A stretch of DNA of 64,000 nt from an uncultured Clostridia bacterium (GCA_947631765.1 CANRMP010000005.1:100159-164158); one strand, 5' to 3'; counted from the stretch's first letter, positions 24,641 to 34,049 are shown. Made by a program: numbers and translations. The notes: a model not told the origin generated them from the sequence alone.

Positions 24641-27114
24641 TCATTTTTTATTTTTCTTTCTTTGCTCGGGCGAAAGAGCAGATACAGTGCGAAAACAACC
24701 ACAAGCGCCGCCGCGATGATACCGATAATACTTACGTTTCCGGTAAACAGTCTTCCGAACTGGTTGATAACAAGCGCTACAAGATATGCGAACACGCATT
24801 GATAGCCTATTGCAAACCAAGTCCATTTTGCGCTGTTCATTTCGCGCTTTATCGCACCTATTGCCGCAAAGCAGGGTGCACAAAGCAGATTGAAGGCAAG
24901 GAAAGAGAGTCCGCTTACCGTTGTGAACGCCAAGGCGAGATTAGAGTAAACCGAACCGCCTTCGCCGTAAAGAATACTCATCGTTCCGACAATATTTTCC
25001 TTGGCTGCAAGCCCCGTGATAGAGGCGACGACAGACTGCCAGTTGCCCCATCCGAGAGGAATGAAGAGCCATGAAATCGCGTTTCCTATCATTGCCAAGA
25101 TGCTTTTATTTATCTCGTCATCCGCGAGCATTCTGAAGCCGTCCTCGGTAAATCCGAAATAGGTCGTGAACCATACGAAAATCGTGGAAAGCAGAATTAT
25201 TGTACCCGCCTTCTTTATAAAGCTCCAGCCGCGCTCCCACATCGACCTTAAAACGTTTTTGACTGTCGGCATGTGATACGCCGGAAGCTCCATGACAAAG
25301 GGCGCGGGCTCTCCCGAGAACATTTTGGTTTTCTTGAGAATGATGCCCGAGCAAATAATTGCCGCCATGCCCATAAAGTACGCGCCTGTAGCTATCCACG
25401 GAGAGTTTTTGAAAATTGCTCCGGCAATCATACCGATAAAGGGTATTTTTGCACTGCATGGGATAAATGTGGTTGTCATGACAGTCATGCGGCGGTCGCG
25501 CTCGTTTTCGATGGTACGCGACGCCATAATGCCGGGAACTCCGCAGCCCGTTCCGATAAGCACGGGTATAAACGATTTGCCCGAAAGACCGAACTTTCTG
25601 AAAATTCTGTCCATGACAAAGGCGATACGCGCCATATAGCCGCACGCCTCAAGAAAGGCAAGGAGAATAAACAGCACAAGCATTTGAGGCACAAAGCCGA
25701 GAACCGCGCCGACTCCGGCAATTATACCGTCAAGAATCAGCCCGCAGAGCCACTTTTCGCAATTAATGGCGTCAAGCCCCTTTTCAACAAGAACCGGAAT
25801 ACCGGGCACCCACACTCCGTAGCTTGCTGGGTCGGGCGCGCTGCATTCATACTTCTCGTAAACTTTAATTGCGTCTTGCAGATCGGCGTACGTGAATAAA
25901 GCTTCCTCTTCCTCAAGCGTTTCTTCGTCAACAAGAGTATAGCTTGCCGTGTCCCCGTCTGAAAAGAGCGACGCGTAGTTATTAAGCAGGGACAGTGCCG
26001 AGGCTGAACTGAAATTTTCCGAGCTGTCGTCAAGTGCGTTTGCAAGCTCCTCACTTCCGCTTTTACCAAGCCCGATAAAGGCGTTTACCGCGTTTGAAGC
26101 GTCTGAAAATTCTTCTGACGCCTCCTCATATTCACCCGAGCCTATTGCAAGCAAATGGAAGCCGTCTCCGAACAGTCCGTCATTAGCCCAGTCGGTTGCC
26201 GCCACTCCTACGGTTACCATTGAAATATAGTAAACAAGGAACATAATAACTGCAAAAATGGGGAGCCCCAGCCAGCGGTTTGTGACAATTCGGTCTATTT
26301 TATCCGACGCGGTAAGCTTGCCCGCGCTCCTTTTCTTATAGCATCCTTTTATTATCTGACCTATGTAAATATAGCGCTCGTTTGTAATAATCGACTCCGA
26401 ATCGTCGTCAAGCTCTCTTTCTGCCGCCTGTATGTCCTTTTCGATATGGCTGAGCGTTTCTTCGGGAATGTTAAGGGCTTCAAGCGCTTTTGAGTCGCGC
26501 TCGAATATTTTAATGGCATACCATCTTTGCTGTTCCTCGGGCATCGAATGAACCGCCGCCTCCTCGATATGGGCTATGGCGTGCTCCACAACTCCCGAGA
26601 AGGTGTGCATCGGGACGCACTTTTTGCCGTTTGCCGCCTCAATTGCCGCCTCTGCCGCCTCGGTTATTCCTTTGCCCTTAAGGGCGGATATCTCAACCAC
26701 CTGACATCCGAGCTGTCTTGAAAGCTCCTCTATATTTATCTTATCTCCGTTCTTTTCGACGACGTCCATCATATTGATTGCGACAACCACCGGTATTCCG
26801 AGCTCGGTAAGCTGTGTTGTCAAATAGAGATTTCTTTCAAGATTGGTTCCGTCGATGATGTTGAGTATGGCGTCCGGACGTTCGCCTATTAGGTAATTTC
26901 TTGCTACCACTTCCTCCAGCGTGTAGGGAGAAAGGGAGTATATTCCGGGAAGGTCGGTGATAGTTACGCCGTTGTGCTTTTTCAGCTTTCCCTCCTTCTT
27001 TTCAACAGTAACTCCGGGCCAGTTTCCCACAAACTGATTCGAACCGGTGAGTGCGTTGAACAAGGTTGTTTTACCGCTGTTGGGATTTCCCGCAAGCGCT
27101 ATTTTAAGTTCCAT
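24619..27114 (-). CDS. feoB: Ferrous iron transport protein B
   Basis: FeoB imports Fe2+ across the membrane using its N-terminal GTPase. The 831-residue protein has G1 GNPNSGKTT (9-17), G3 DLPG and G4 NMMD, then a helical regulatory domain and two Gate regions with about ten membrane segments. An acidic extracellular loop of some 100 residues lies after the first segment (about 315-425), as in many clostridial FeoB proteins. The last residues (SPLAI) are encoded inside a dispersed repeat. AAGGAG precedes the ATG. Two feoA genes lie upstream and the Cys-rich partner downstream. Confidence 0.97.
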   Translation of the reverse strand: MELKIALAGNPNSGKTTLFNALTGSNQFVGNWPGVTVEKKEGKLKKHNGVTITDLPGIYSLSPYTLEEVVARNYLIGERPDAILNIIDGTNLERNLYLTTQLTELGIPVVVAINMMDVVEKNGDKINIEELSRQLGCQVVEISALKGKGITEAAEAAIEAANGKKCVPMHTFSGVVEHAIAHIEEAAVHSMPEEQQRWYAIKIFERDSKALEALNIPEETLSHIEKDIQAAERELDDDSESIITNERYIYIGQIIKGCYKKRSAGKLTASDKIDRIVTNRWLGLPIFAVIMFLVYYISMVTVGVAATDWANDGLFGDGFHLLAIGSGEYEEASEEFSDASNAVNAFIGLGKSGSEELANALDDSSENFSSASALSLLNNYASLFSDGDTASYTLVDEETLEEEEALFTYADLQDAIKVYEKYECSAPDPASYGVWVPGIPVLVEKGLDAINCEKWLCGLILDGIIAGVGAVLGFVPQMLVLFILLAFLEACGYMARIAFVMDRIFRKFGLSGKSFIPVLIGTGCGVPGIMASRTIENERDRRMTVMTTTFIPCSAKIPFIGMIAGAIFKNSPWIATGAYFMGMAAIICSGIILKKTKMFSGEPAPFVMELPAYHMPTVKNVLRSMWERGWSFIKKAGTIILLSTIFVWFTTYFGFTEDGFRMLADDEINKSILAMIGNAISWLFIPLGWGNWQSVVASITGLAAKENIVGTMSILYGEGGSVYSNLALAFTTVSGLSFLAFNLLCAPCFAAIGAIKREMNSAKWTWFAIGYQCVFAYLVALVINQFGRLFTGNVSIIGIIAAALVVVFALYLLFRPSKERKIKNEASPLAI

Positions 27115-27155
27115 AGTCTTGATCCTCTCCTTCCATTTTTATATTTGTATATTTG

Positions 27156-27377
27156 CTATTCAACCTCTATCATATCGGCGTCTGCCTTGCGAATCGAGAG
27201 CTCGTAGCCGCGCACGGTTATTTCAATGGGATCGCCCAAGGGCGCCACTTTTCTGACAAAAACTTCGATTCCCTTGGTAATACCCATATCCATTATCCGG
27301 CGCTTGACGGCTCCCTCTCCGTGGAGCTTCACAACAACTGCCTTTTCGCCGATTTTGACATTTTTCAGCGTCTTCAT
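27156..27377 (-). CDS. feoA: Ferrous iron transport protein A (second copy)
   Basis: A 73-residue SH3-like FeoA protein with the family pattern RRIMDMGITKG followed by PLGDPIEITVRGYELSIRK. FeoA binds FeoB and modulates its GTPase. It lies 41 bases before feoB, with GGGAGG as ribosome site. This copy matches classic FeoA better than the one upstream. Confidence 0.93.
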   Translation of the reverse strand: MKTLKNVKIGEKAVVVKLHGEGAVKRRIMDMGITKGIEVFVRKVAPLGDPIEITVRGYELSIRKADADMIEVE

Positions 27378-27420
27378 TCTCTTACCTCCCGACTGATAAT
27401 ATTAATTTATATGCAAATCA

Positions 27421-27630
27421 TCATATCATGATTTTTTGCGCCATTTCTTTGCTTATTGCAACTCTTGCCTCTTTAACGCTGACAATGAGATTGCCCGCCA
27501 TGGTGCTAATGACCCTGACTCCCGCGCCGGTCACAAACCCGAGGTTTTCAAGGTGCTTTCTGACCTCAGGCGTACCGCCGATTTTTTTGATAATGTTTTC
27601 CTCGCCTACTTCGGCAAATAAAAGGGGCAT
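27421..27630 (-). CDS. feoA: Ferrous iron transport protein A (first copy)
   Basis: A 69-residue FeoA-domain protein: RKHLENLGFVTGAGVRVIST, then NLIVSVKEARVAISKEMAQK. I start at the ATG at 27630 because the CGGAG site lies 10 bases upstream. A GTG one codon earlier is possible. It lacks the GDPIE motif of the second copy. Paired FeoA proteins of this kind are common in Clostridia and may form a heteromer on FeoB. First gene of the operon. Confidence 0.9.
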   Translation of the reverse strand: MPLLFAEVGEENIIKKIGGTPEVRKHLENLGFVTGAGVRVISTMAGNLIVSVKEARVAISKEMAQKIMI

Positions 27631-27693
27631 CACTTTTTGACTCCGTTCCTCCGCATTGCGGATAATTTAATTTGTCGTCAAGACCCTTCAAAG

Positions 27694-27758
27694 GTGATGT
27701 TAGTCATCACAAACAACATCTCTTTAAAAAACGCCGTCTTTTTATACCTTCAGACGAC
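27694..27758 (-). promoter_or_regulatory. Leader of the feo operon with candidate attenuator
   Basis: In the roughly 155-base leader, GTCGTCT (27752-27758, minus sense) can pair with AGACGGC (27733-27739), followed by GTTTTTT, like a terminator. A second perfect hairpin GTGATG/CATCAC lies at 27694-27710. Together they suggest transcript-level control in addition to the operator. Confidence 0.45.
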
Positions 27759-27768
27759 CGTGGTCTTG

Positions 27769-27819
27769 GTTAGTCTTAACTAACAATAACATTATACTAC
27801 GCCCCGCTCTTTTTGTCAA
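27769..27819 (-). promoter_or_regulatory. feo promoter with DtxR/IdeR-like operator
   Basis: Minus-strand TTGACA (27814-27819), 17 bases, TATAAT (27791-27796). Directly downstream, over the expected start site, lies GTTAGTCTTAACTAAC (27769-27784), a palindrome with 6-bp arms close to the half-sites of DtxR-family iron repressors. Iron-dependent repression of feo is the likely purpose. The other 240 bases to the divergent ABC gene hold only a GCCGCC/GGCGG hairpin (about 27944-27975). Confidence 0.7.
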
Positions 27820-28164
27820 TAGATTTTTTAAATTTTTTTAATTCTGTTTCATGTTATCATGCGTTGTCACTTAAATTCCTCATTTTTCGTCATTTTGCAC
27901 AAATATCCTCAACTAATATATATGTGCGTGATTTTTGCTATATGCCGCCTTCGCCCTTTGGGGCACGCGGCGGTGCAAAAGCTTCCTTTTAAAAAAATAT
28001 CTCAACTTTTTTTTAAAAAACTATTGCAATTCATTCGAAAGAGTGGTATATTTACATGAACAATGACGGCAAAACAAAAAAGCCGTCCCACAGACAACGA
28101 AATATTAAGAGCAAAACCGAACGAATTGTTTTTTCGCAGAAGAGGCGGGAGGTGCAGTTTCGAT

Positions 28165-30579
28165 ATGAAAACGAAAGAGAAACAAGCAAAACATACCGAC
28201 ATCCACCGTATTGACCCGAGCAGAAAAGGCTCGGAAAATTCAGAGGTTCCCCGACGTAATGACGAAGGGAAATTACAGGTAAACGAACCGTTCAGAGGTC
28301 AAAAGCTTCTTGCCAACAAGCGCCTTGACGACGCCGACCGCAAGCTGCTTGAGATGACCGTACCGAGCGACGAGAGCATTAAATTTGTCATAGTGGGAGA
28401 CCTCAGCATCAGCAGTAAGTATGCAAAGTCCATCCTTGCGGTAAGTGACAAGCATGTTTACGCTCTTGAGGACGCGGACAAAAGCGCGGTAAGAGTTTAC
28501 GGCTACGACAAGATAAAGAGAGCTTTTGTAAAGCGCTACTACGGAAACGCCATGCTCGTGCTTTATGAAGAGGACCCGGGAGAGGATAAGCCCGACCCTT
28601 CAAAAAAGCACTCGGGCTTTATCCGCTTTTCCTACAAGGTCGCTTCCCTTTACGACGCCGCCGCACATTTTATCGAGAATGTTGCAAACGGCAGGGACAT
28701 AGACGAGGAAATGGCGGTCGTTGAGGCGTCCTTTGAAAAGCAATTTTGCGTATGCCCGCGCTGCGGCAGAAATTTAATACGTCCCGGCGCGCCCTGCATG
28801 AACTGCCAATCAAAGAAAAAGGTGATCTCAAAGATTGCCGCGTACGTCATGCCCTACAAGTTCATGCTGCTTTTCTGTCTTGTCCTTTCGGGCATAACCA
28901 CGGCAGCCTCGCTTGTACCGCCGTATATGACAAAAACTCTTGTTGACGAGGTACTGCCAAACGGGCGCGGCGACATGCTGATAATGTGCGTTCTCGTCCT
29001 TCTTGCTACATATCTTGTGCAGTACGGCATAGGCGCTGTGCGCTCCTATCTGCTCAAGGTCAGCGGCGACAGCATTGTGGCAGACCTCAGAAACGACGTG
29101 TATGAAAAGGCACAGCATCTTCCGATGCGCTTTTATGACCGCACCTCGACCGGTTCTGTCATAAACCGTATCAGCGGAGACACAAACACAATTCAGGCGT
29201 TCATGCTGCGTATAACTCAGGAGGTTGTGGTACAGTTCTTCCTGCTTATCGGAATTATAATAATAATGTTCACAATGAACTGGAAGCTGACCCTGCTTTC
29301 ACTGATTCCCGTGCCGTTTGTGGTGGTGGGCTCACGAATATTCGGAAAAAAGATTGCGCCCTTTTACCGCAGAATATGGCGCAGGTGGTCGGCGGTATCC
29401 TCGATCCTTACCGACACAATTCCCGGAATACGCGTAATTAAAGCCTTTACAAACGAGAAAAACAGCGTTGACAATTTCAAAAGCTACAACGGCGAGTGGC
29501 TTCGCACCGACATTAAGGCATCAAGAATAACCACACTCTTCCCGAACATAGTCAACCTTGTGATAACCTGCGGCTCACTGCTTATATGGGGAGTAGGCGG
29601 AACCCTTGTTATAGGAAATCCCACGGTCTTCTCACCCGGTCTTCTCATGTCCTTTATCTCGTATACCTCAATGTTTTACGGACCGGTAAACTTCTTTGCA
29701 AACCTCAACGACTCATATCAGCAGGCGCTTAACGCCGTCGAGCGCGTCATGGATATTATCGACGCGGAGCCCGAAAACGACTTTGCAAAGGGCAATCACC
29801 CCGACAGGCTCAGAGGAAGGATTGAATTTAAAAATGTTAATTTTTCCTTTGACCGTTCGAAAAAGACGCTCTCCAACATAAACATAACCATCGAGCCGGG
29901 CGACATTGTCGGTATTGTGGGTACCACGGGTGCGGGAAAATCCACCCTTATCAACCTGCTTATGCGCTATTACGACAACTATGACGGCGAAATATTGGTG
30001 GACGGAATAAACATCCGCGATATGGATATGCAGTTTTACCGCTCGGAAATCGGGTACGTACAGCAGGAGCCCATGATGTTCCACGATTCGATATACAACA
30101 ACATAGCGTACGGCTGTGACGATCCGCAGGTTGAGCAAATTATTCACGCCGCGGAGGTGGCAAACGCTCACGAGTTTATAGCCCGCCTTCCCGACGCCTA
30201 CGACACGGTGCTCGGCGAAAGAGGTATAGGTCTTTCGGGCGGCGAGCGCCAGAGGCTGTCAATTGCCCGCGCCGTGCTGAAAAACCCGAGTATTCTCTTC
30301 TTTGACGAGGCGACCGCCTCTGTGGACTCGGAAACCGAGAGCCTTATTCAGGACGCCATTGAACGCCTTATCAGCGGGCGCACCACTCTTATGATCGCGC
30401 ACCGTCTCTCCACCCTGCGCAAGGCTAACAAAATTATTGTCGTTGACAACGGCGAAATAATCGAAATGGGCTCACCCGAAGAGCTTATGGCCCAAAAGGG
30501 CAAGTATTACAAGCTCATTCAGATACAGACGATGTCAGACCAAATACGTAAAACAAAAGAGGAAGAGAGGTTTGATTAA
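28165..30579 (+). CDS. ABC transporter of the cyanophycin-associated type, with zinc ribbon
   Basis: A half-size ABC exporter fused to an N-terminal regulatory part. Residues about 50-160 form a PH-like or DUF1854-partner domain, CPRCGRNL...CMNC is a zinc ribbon, then six membrane helices and an ATPase with Walker A GTTGAGKST, signature LSGGERQR and Walker B ILFFDEATAS. I start at ATG 28165 (MKTKEKQAKH), which has GGAGG 12 bases upstream. A start at 28063 is possible but has no clear ribosome site. The next gene overlaps by one base and encodes DUF1854. This pair is known from cyanophycin gene clusters, but no cyanophycin synthetase is in the window, so the substrate is open. Confidence 0.82.
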   Translation: MKTKEKQAKHTDIHRIDPSRKGSENSEVPRRNDEGKLQVNEPFRGQKLLANKRLDDADRKLLEMTVPSDESIKFVIVGDLSISSKYAKSILAVSDKHVYALEDADKSAVRVYGYDKIKRAFVKRYYGNAMLVLYEEDPGEDKPDPSKKHSGFIRFSYKVASLYDAAAHFIENVANGRDIDEEMAVVEASFEKQFCVCPRCGRNLIRPGAPCMNCQSKKKVISKIAAYVMPYKFMLLFCLVLSGITTAASLVPPYMTKTLVDEVLPNGRGDMLIMCVLVLLATYLVQYGIGAVRSYLLKVSGDSIVADLRNDVYEKAQHLPMRFYDRTSTGSVINRISGDTNTIQAFMLRITQEVVVQFFLLIGIIIIMFTMNWKLTLLSLIPVPFVVVGSRIFGKKIAPFYRRIWRRWSAVSSILTDTIPGIRVIKAFTNEKNSVDNFKSYNGEWLRTDIKASRITTLFPNIVNLVITCGSLLIWGVGGTLVIGNPTVFSPGLLMSFISYTSMFYGPVNFFANLNDSYQQALNAVERVMDIIDAEPENDFAKGNHPDRLRGRIEFKNVNFSFDRSKKTLSNINITIEPGDIVGIVGTTGAGKSTLINLLMRYYDNYDGEILVDGINIRDMDMQFYRSEIGYVQQEPMMFHDSIYNNIAYGCDDPQVEQIIHAAEVANAHEFIARLPDAYDTVLGERGIGLSGGERQRLSIARAVLKNPSILFFDEATASVDSETESLIQDAIERLISGRTTLMIAHRLSTLRKANKIIVVDNGEIIEMGSPEELMAQKGKYYKLIQIQTMSDQIRKTKEEERFD

Positions 30580-31067
30580 TGTCACGCTTATATATTGATA
30601 ACGATATGGCGCGCTTTACCCGCAAGGATATAACTCTTGTGGATATGGAGCTTTACGACGGAAGGCGTTTTACCGATCTCGAGCCGAGACGTCTCTTCCC
30701 TCTTACCGGTCTTGAAAAATACATAACTCTTCTTGACACCGAGGGAAACGAGCAGGCGATAATTCGAAATCTCTCCACCCTTCCCGAAAACGACCGCAAA
30801 ATAATCGAAGAGTGTCTTGAAGAATATTACCTTATTCCGAAGATCACAAGGATAGCAGACTGCAAGGAAAAATTCGGTCTTCTGACCTTTTACGTGGAGA
30901 CAGACAAGGGAGACGCCACTATCGAGATAAGAAACATAGTCCACGGAATAAAGCTGATGTACCGCACGAGAGTTCTGCTCAGGGACAACAACGACAACCG
31001 TTACGAAATACCCGACATAAACCGACTGGACAAAAAAAGCCGCTCAAAAATCGAACTATTCCTGTGA
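30579..31067 (+). CDS. DUF1854-family protein, partner of the ABC transporter
   Basis: A 162-residue soluble protein, translated from an ATG that shares its A with the TAA of the ABC gene, so the two are coupled. It matches DUF1854 with DMARFTRKDITLVDMELYDG and the ending EIPDINRLDKKSRSKIE. DUF1854 proteins occur beside this ABC transporter class. The mechanism is unknown, possibly a cytoplasmic regulator. Confidence 0.8.
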   Translation: MSRLYIDNDMARFTRKDITLVDMELYDGRRFTDLEPRRLFPLTGLEKYITLLDTEGNEQAIIRNLSTLPENDRKIIEECLEEYYLIPKITRIADCKEKFGLLTFYVETDKGDATIEIRNIVHGIKLMYRTRVLLRDNNDNRYEIPDINRLDKKSRSKIELFL

Positions 31068-31105
31068 CGGAATAATAAATAAAACATTAAAAAGGAGTCT
31101 TTATC

Positions 31106-31432
31106 ATGAAGCTTATTATTGCAATTGTTCACAACGATGACAGCGCAATTGCCGCCGCTGCACTTACCGCGGCAGGATTCTTTGTCACAAAGCTCTCAAC
31201 GACCGGCGGTTTTCTTATGGTCGGAAATACCACCCTTCTTATCGGAACGGAAGACTCGGAAGTGGCGGAAGCCATTAAAATACTCAAAAAGCATTGCACC
31301 ACACGCAAGCAGACAAACAAACCCACCGCAACCTTCGGCTCCGGACTTCAGAATTTCAGCATACCCGAAAAGGTCACTGTCAGCGGAGCAACCGTATTTG
31401 TGCTGAGCGTCGACCAAATGGAAAAGCTTTAA
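31106..31432 (+). CDS. darA: Cyclic di-AMP receptor, PII-like (DarA/PstA)
   Basis: A 108-residue PII-like trimeric protein. It starts MKLIIAIVHNDDS and contains FFVTKLSTTGGFLMVGNTTL, the c-di-AMP-binding core of the DarA/PstA family. It senses c-di-AMP levels, which track potassium and wall stress, but its output partner is unknown in most Firmicutes. It follows the DUF1854 gene by 38 bases with AAGGAG, so it may share that operon, and a strong terminator ends it. Confidence 0.92.
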   Translation: MKLIIAIVHNDDSAIAAAALTAAGFFVTKLSTTGGFLMVGNTTLLIGTEDSEVAEAIKILKKHCTTRKQTNKPTATFGSGLQNFSIPEKVTVSGATVFVLSVDQMEKL

Positions 31433-31482
31433 TTTTATATTATCCGCAGCGTTTGGGGCTTGCCCCGAAGCAATAAAAACCG

Positions 31483-31540
31483 TCGGGGAGGCATTCTTGT
31501 ATTTGAGAGCGCCTCCCCGAGCGTGATTTTTGCTTTTTTC
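31483..31540 (+). terminator. Terminator after darA
   Basis: TCGGGGAGGC (31483-31492) pairs with GCCTCCCCGA (31511-31520), followed by two T-runs. Confidence 0.88.
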
Positions 31541-31554
31541 TTTTGTCGTATTAT

Positions 31555-31583
31555 TTGACAAACCGACCTTTTGGTGATAGAAT
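31555..31583 (+). promoter_or_regulatory. Promoter of the VanY-type gene
   Basis: TTGACA (31555-31560), 17 bases, TAGAAT (31578-31583). Confidence 0.65.
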
Positions 31584-31634
31584 AGCAATATCGAGGCTGT
31601 CTTTACATATAAGGCGCATTTTCAGGGGGAGAAC

Positions 31635-32540
31635 ATGATCATAAAACAATTTTTTCATAAGCTCTGCAAAAATAAAAAGCTGCTTATTTTGTCGGTAATA
31701 TCGATTTTTCTGATTTTTTCGATATGCTTTACCCTGCTGTTTTTCCACCTTGTGCCAGAGGCAAAATACAGAGTTAAAACCTTCTTTGGCGGCATATTTG
31801 TCAGCGCCAAGTTAAAGCCCTGCAAGGGAGTGGAAACGGCGGAATTTACGCTTGAAGCTCTCACAAATGACGAAAGGGTGGCCTTCAATCAAGCGCTTAT
31901 GCTCGTTAATGGCGACAACCCGCTTGAAGAGGGCTTTGAGGCAAATGTCGGTGAGTACAAGGACAGCACGGTTTACATGAACGAATGTCTTTTTGATGCG
32001 TACGCTTCCCTTTCCGCCGCAATATCCGAAAAATTTGACACAAAGCTTTATATAAAAAGCTCGTACCGAACCAAGGAGGAGCAGCAGGAAGAATACGAAG
32101 AGTCTCCCACCATTGCCGCCAAGGTCGGGTGCTCCGAGCATCAGACAGGGCTTGCCCTTGACGTTTATGTGCCGTATCACGCGGGCTACGCATTTATCGA
32201 AAGCGACGCCGGGCAGTATACCGCAAGCGACGGCTGGCGCTACGGGTTTATAATAAGATATCAATACTACAACACGGACGAAACAAATATGGCGTACGAG
32301 CCTTGGCATATAAGATACGTCGGCTTCCCTCACGCCGAAATTATAACCAAGGGACAGCTCTCGCTTGAAAAGTATATTGAGAGCATGAAAATCGGAGAGC
32401 TATATGAATATAAAGACTATATAATAACGCGGCAGAAGGCAGGCGAAAAGCTTGTTTTGCCGAAGGATTTTGAAAGCGCCGCTATTTCCCCCGACAACTG
32501 CGGCAACTATATAATAACGCTGAGGTGCAGCGGCAAGTAA
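31635..32540 (+). CDS. D-alanyl-D-alanine carboxypeptidase, VanY/M15B family
   Basis: A 301-residue peptidase with one N-terminal membrane anchor (about 16-38). The zinc site is complete: SEHQTGLALD gives His169 and Asp176, and EPWHIRYVG gives Glu222 and His225. It trims the terminal D-Ala from peptidoglycan stem peptides outside the cell. No vanRS or vanHAX genes are close by, so this is a housekeeping carboxypeptidase rather than part of a resistance cassette. GGGGGAG precedes the ATG. Confidence 0.9.
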   Translation: MIIKQFFHKLCKNKKLLILSVISIFLIFSICFTLLFFHLVPEAKYRVKTFFGGIFVSAKLKPCKGVETAEFTLEALTNDERVAFNQALMLVNGDNPLEEGFEANVGEYKDSTVYMNECLFDAYASLSAAISEKFDTKLYIKSSYRTKEEQQEEYEESPTIAAKVGCSEHQTGLALDVYVPYHAGYAFIESDAGQYTASDGWRYGFIIRYQYYNTDETNMAYEPWHIRYVGFPHAEIITKGQLSLEKYIESMKIGELYEYKDYIITRQKAGEKLVLPKDFESAAISPDNCGNYIITLRCSGK

Positions 32541-32668
32541 ATTACAAATTCACATTTGTTCACATAAAAAACAGATATAATTCCGATTATTTTTGAAAAA
32601 TGTATACATACTTTGATTATAATGATTACAGCATTAGAAACGTATTCAAAAAGGAGCGGTTCGGAATT

Positions 32669-33976
32669 ATGAAAAACAAACTGTCTGTTATAAAAGTAAT
32701 CATTTCGATTTTGTGCGTCATATGTATATCGGCGTCATGCTTTTCCTGCGTGAATCTTTCGGGAAAGAGCGCCTATGATCTGGCTGTCGAAAACGGCTTT
32801 AACGGGTCGCTTGAAGAGTGGTTGAGCAGTCTTGAAAACAAGAACGAGGACAAAGAGGGCGATACCTCGGGCGATTCAACCTCGCAAAGCCCCGACAAAA
32901 ACGAAATCACAATAGAAGCCTCATCCTCAAGCATAGCATACGCGGCGTCAAAGGGACTGCTAAGCTCAGTAAGAGTTATTTGCACCTTCAGTACAAGCAC
33001 TTGGTTTGGACAGACTGCCGGAAGCGCGGGCTCGGGGGTCATTTACAAGCTTGACAAAGAGCTCGGAAACGCGCTCATAATCACAAATTACCACGTGGTG
33101 TACGACTCATCCTCCTCGGGAAGGACAAACAGAGTAAGCGACGACATCTCGGTGTACCTTTACGGAAGCGAAAGCTCGGATATGGCAATAGAGGCGTCCT
33201 ATGTGGGCGGCTCGATGTATTACGATATCGCAGTGCTTTATGTGGAAAACAGCGATATACTTAAAAGCTCTGCCGCCGAGGCGGTAACTGTTGCCGACTC
33301 CGATACCCTTCACGCGGGTGAAACGGCAATTGCCATAGGAAATCCCGAAAACGCCGGAATCTCGGTATCTAACGGAATAATAAGCAAGGAATCCGAATAT
33401 ATTACAATGACCTCGGTAGATAATACCACAAGGATTCAGCTTCGCGTCATAAGAATAGACACTGCGGTAAACTCGGGCAACAGCGGAGGAGGTCTGTTTG
33501 ACGACCGGGGCAATCTTATCGGCATTGTAAACGCCAAAAGCGCCGAATCGGATATCGAAAACATAGGATACGCCATTCCCTCAAACGTTGCAAGAGCCGT
33601 GGCGGACAATATAATATACTATTGCGCAGACGGCACGCGTGACAGCGTAATGCGCGCCATTGTCGGTATCGGAGTTGAGTCGGCGTCCTCAAGGTCTGTT
33701 TATAACCAAGAGACGGGGCTTATTGACATAGTCGAGACAATAAACGTCGGCGAGGTGACAAGCGGCTCGCTCAGCGACGGACATCTCAAAACCGGAGACA
33801 CCCTTGTCAGCATAACTGTCAAGGACAAGACAACCGATATAACAAGACAGCACCATGTAATAGACGCCATGCTTGACGCAAGAGTCGGCGACACCGTCAC
33901 CTTCGTTGTTATAAGAGACGGAAAAACTGTCACCGAAAGTATGGTTATAACCGAGGACTGTCTTACCGAATACTGA
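32669..33976 (+). CDS. S1C (HtrA/DegP-like) serine protease, lipoprotein
   Basis: A 435-residue secreted protease. The signal sequence ends in two possible lipobox Cys residues (24 and 27). A short SAYDLAVENGFNGSLEEWL motif (about 34-52), common in clostridial surface proteins, precedes the trypsin-like domain. The triad is His132 (TNYHVVYD), Asp166 (YYDIAVL) and Ser262 (NSGNSGGG). One PDZ domain follows (about 330-430). It probably degrades or refolds damaged proteins at the cell surface. I start at ATG 32669 (MKNKLSVIKV), with AAGGAG upstream. Confidence 0.9.
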   Translation: MKNKLSVIKVIISILCVICISASCFSCVNLSGKSAYDLAVENGFNGSLEEWLSSLENKNEDKEGDTSGDSTSQSPDKNEITIEASSSSIAYAASKGLLSSVRVICTFSTSTWFGQTAGSAGSGVIYKLDKELGNALIITNYHVVYDSSSSGRTNRVSDDISVYLYGSESSDMAIEASYVGGSMYYDIAVLYVENSDILKSSAAEAVTVADSDTLHAGETAIAIGNPENAGISVSNGIISKESEYITMTSVDNTTRIQLRVIRIDTAVNSGNSGGGLFDDRGNLIGIVNAKSAESDIENIGYAIPSNVARAVADNIIYYCADGTRDSVMRAIVGIGVESASSRSVYNQETGLIDIVETINVGEVTSGSLSDGHLKTGDTLVSITVKDKTTDITRQHHVIDAMLDARVGDTVTFVVIRDGKTVTESMVITEDCLTEY

Positions 33977-33981
33977 TATTT

Positions 33982-34016
33982 TATCGGGTCTGCAAAGTAT
34001 GCCGACCCGATATTTG
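33982..34016 (+). terminator. Terminator of the S1C protease gene
   Basis: TATCGGGTC (33982-33990) pairs with GACCCGATA (34004-34012), followed by TTT. Confidence 0.7.
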
Positions 34017-34020
34017 TCGC

Positions 34021-34049
34021 TTGACAAAAGCCTCAAAAGGGTTTATAAT
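34021..34049 (+). promoter_or_regulatory. Promoter of the lipid kinase gene
   Basis: TTGACA (34021-34026), 17 bases, TATAAT (34044-34049). Confidence 0.8.

Noticed and set aside
31635..32540. Part of a vancomycin resistance cassette
   Set aside because: VanY-type peptidase only. No ligase, dehydrogenase or two-component genes are near.
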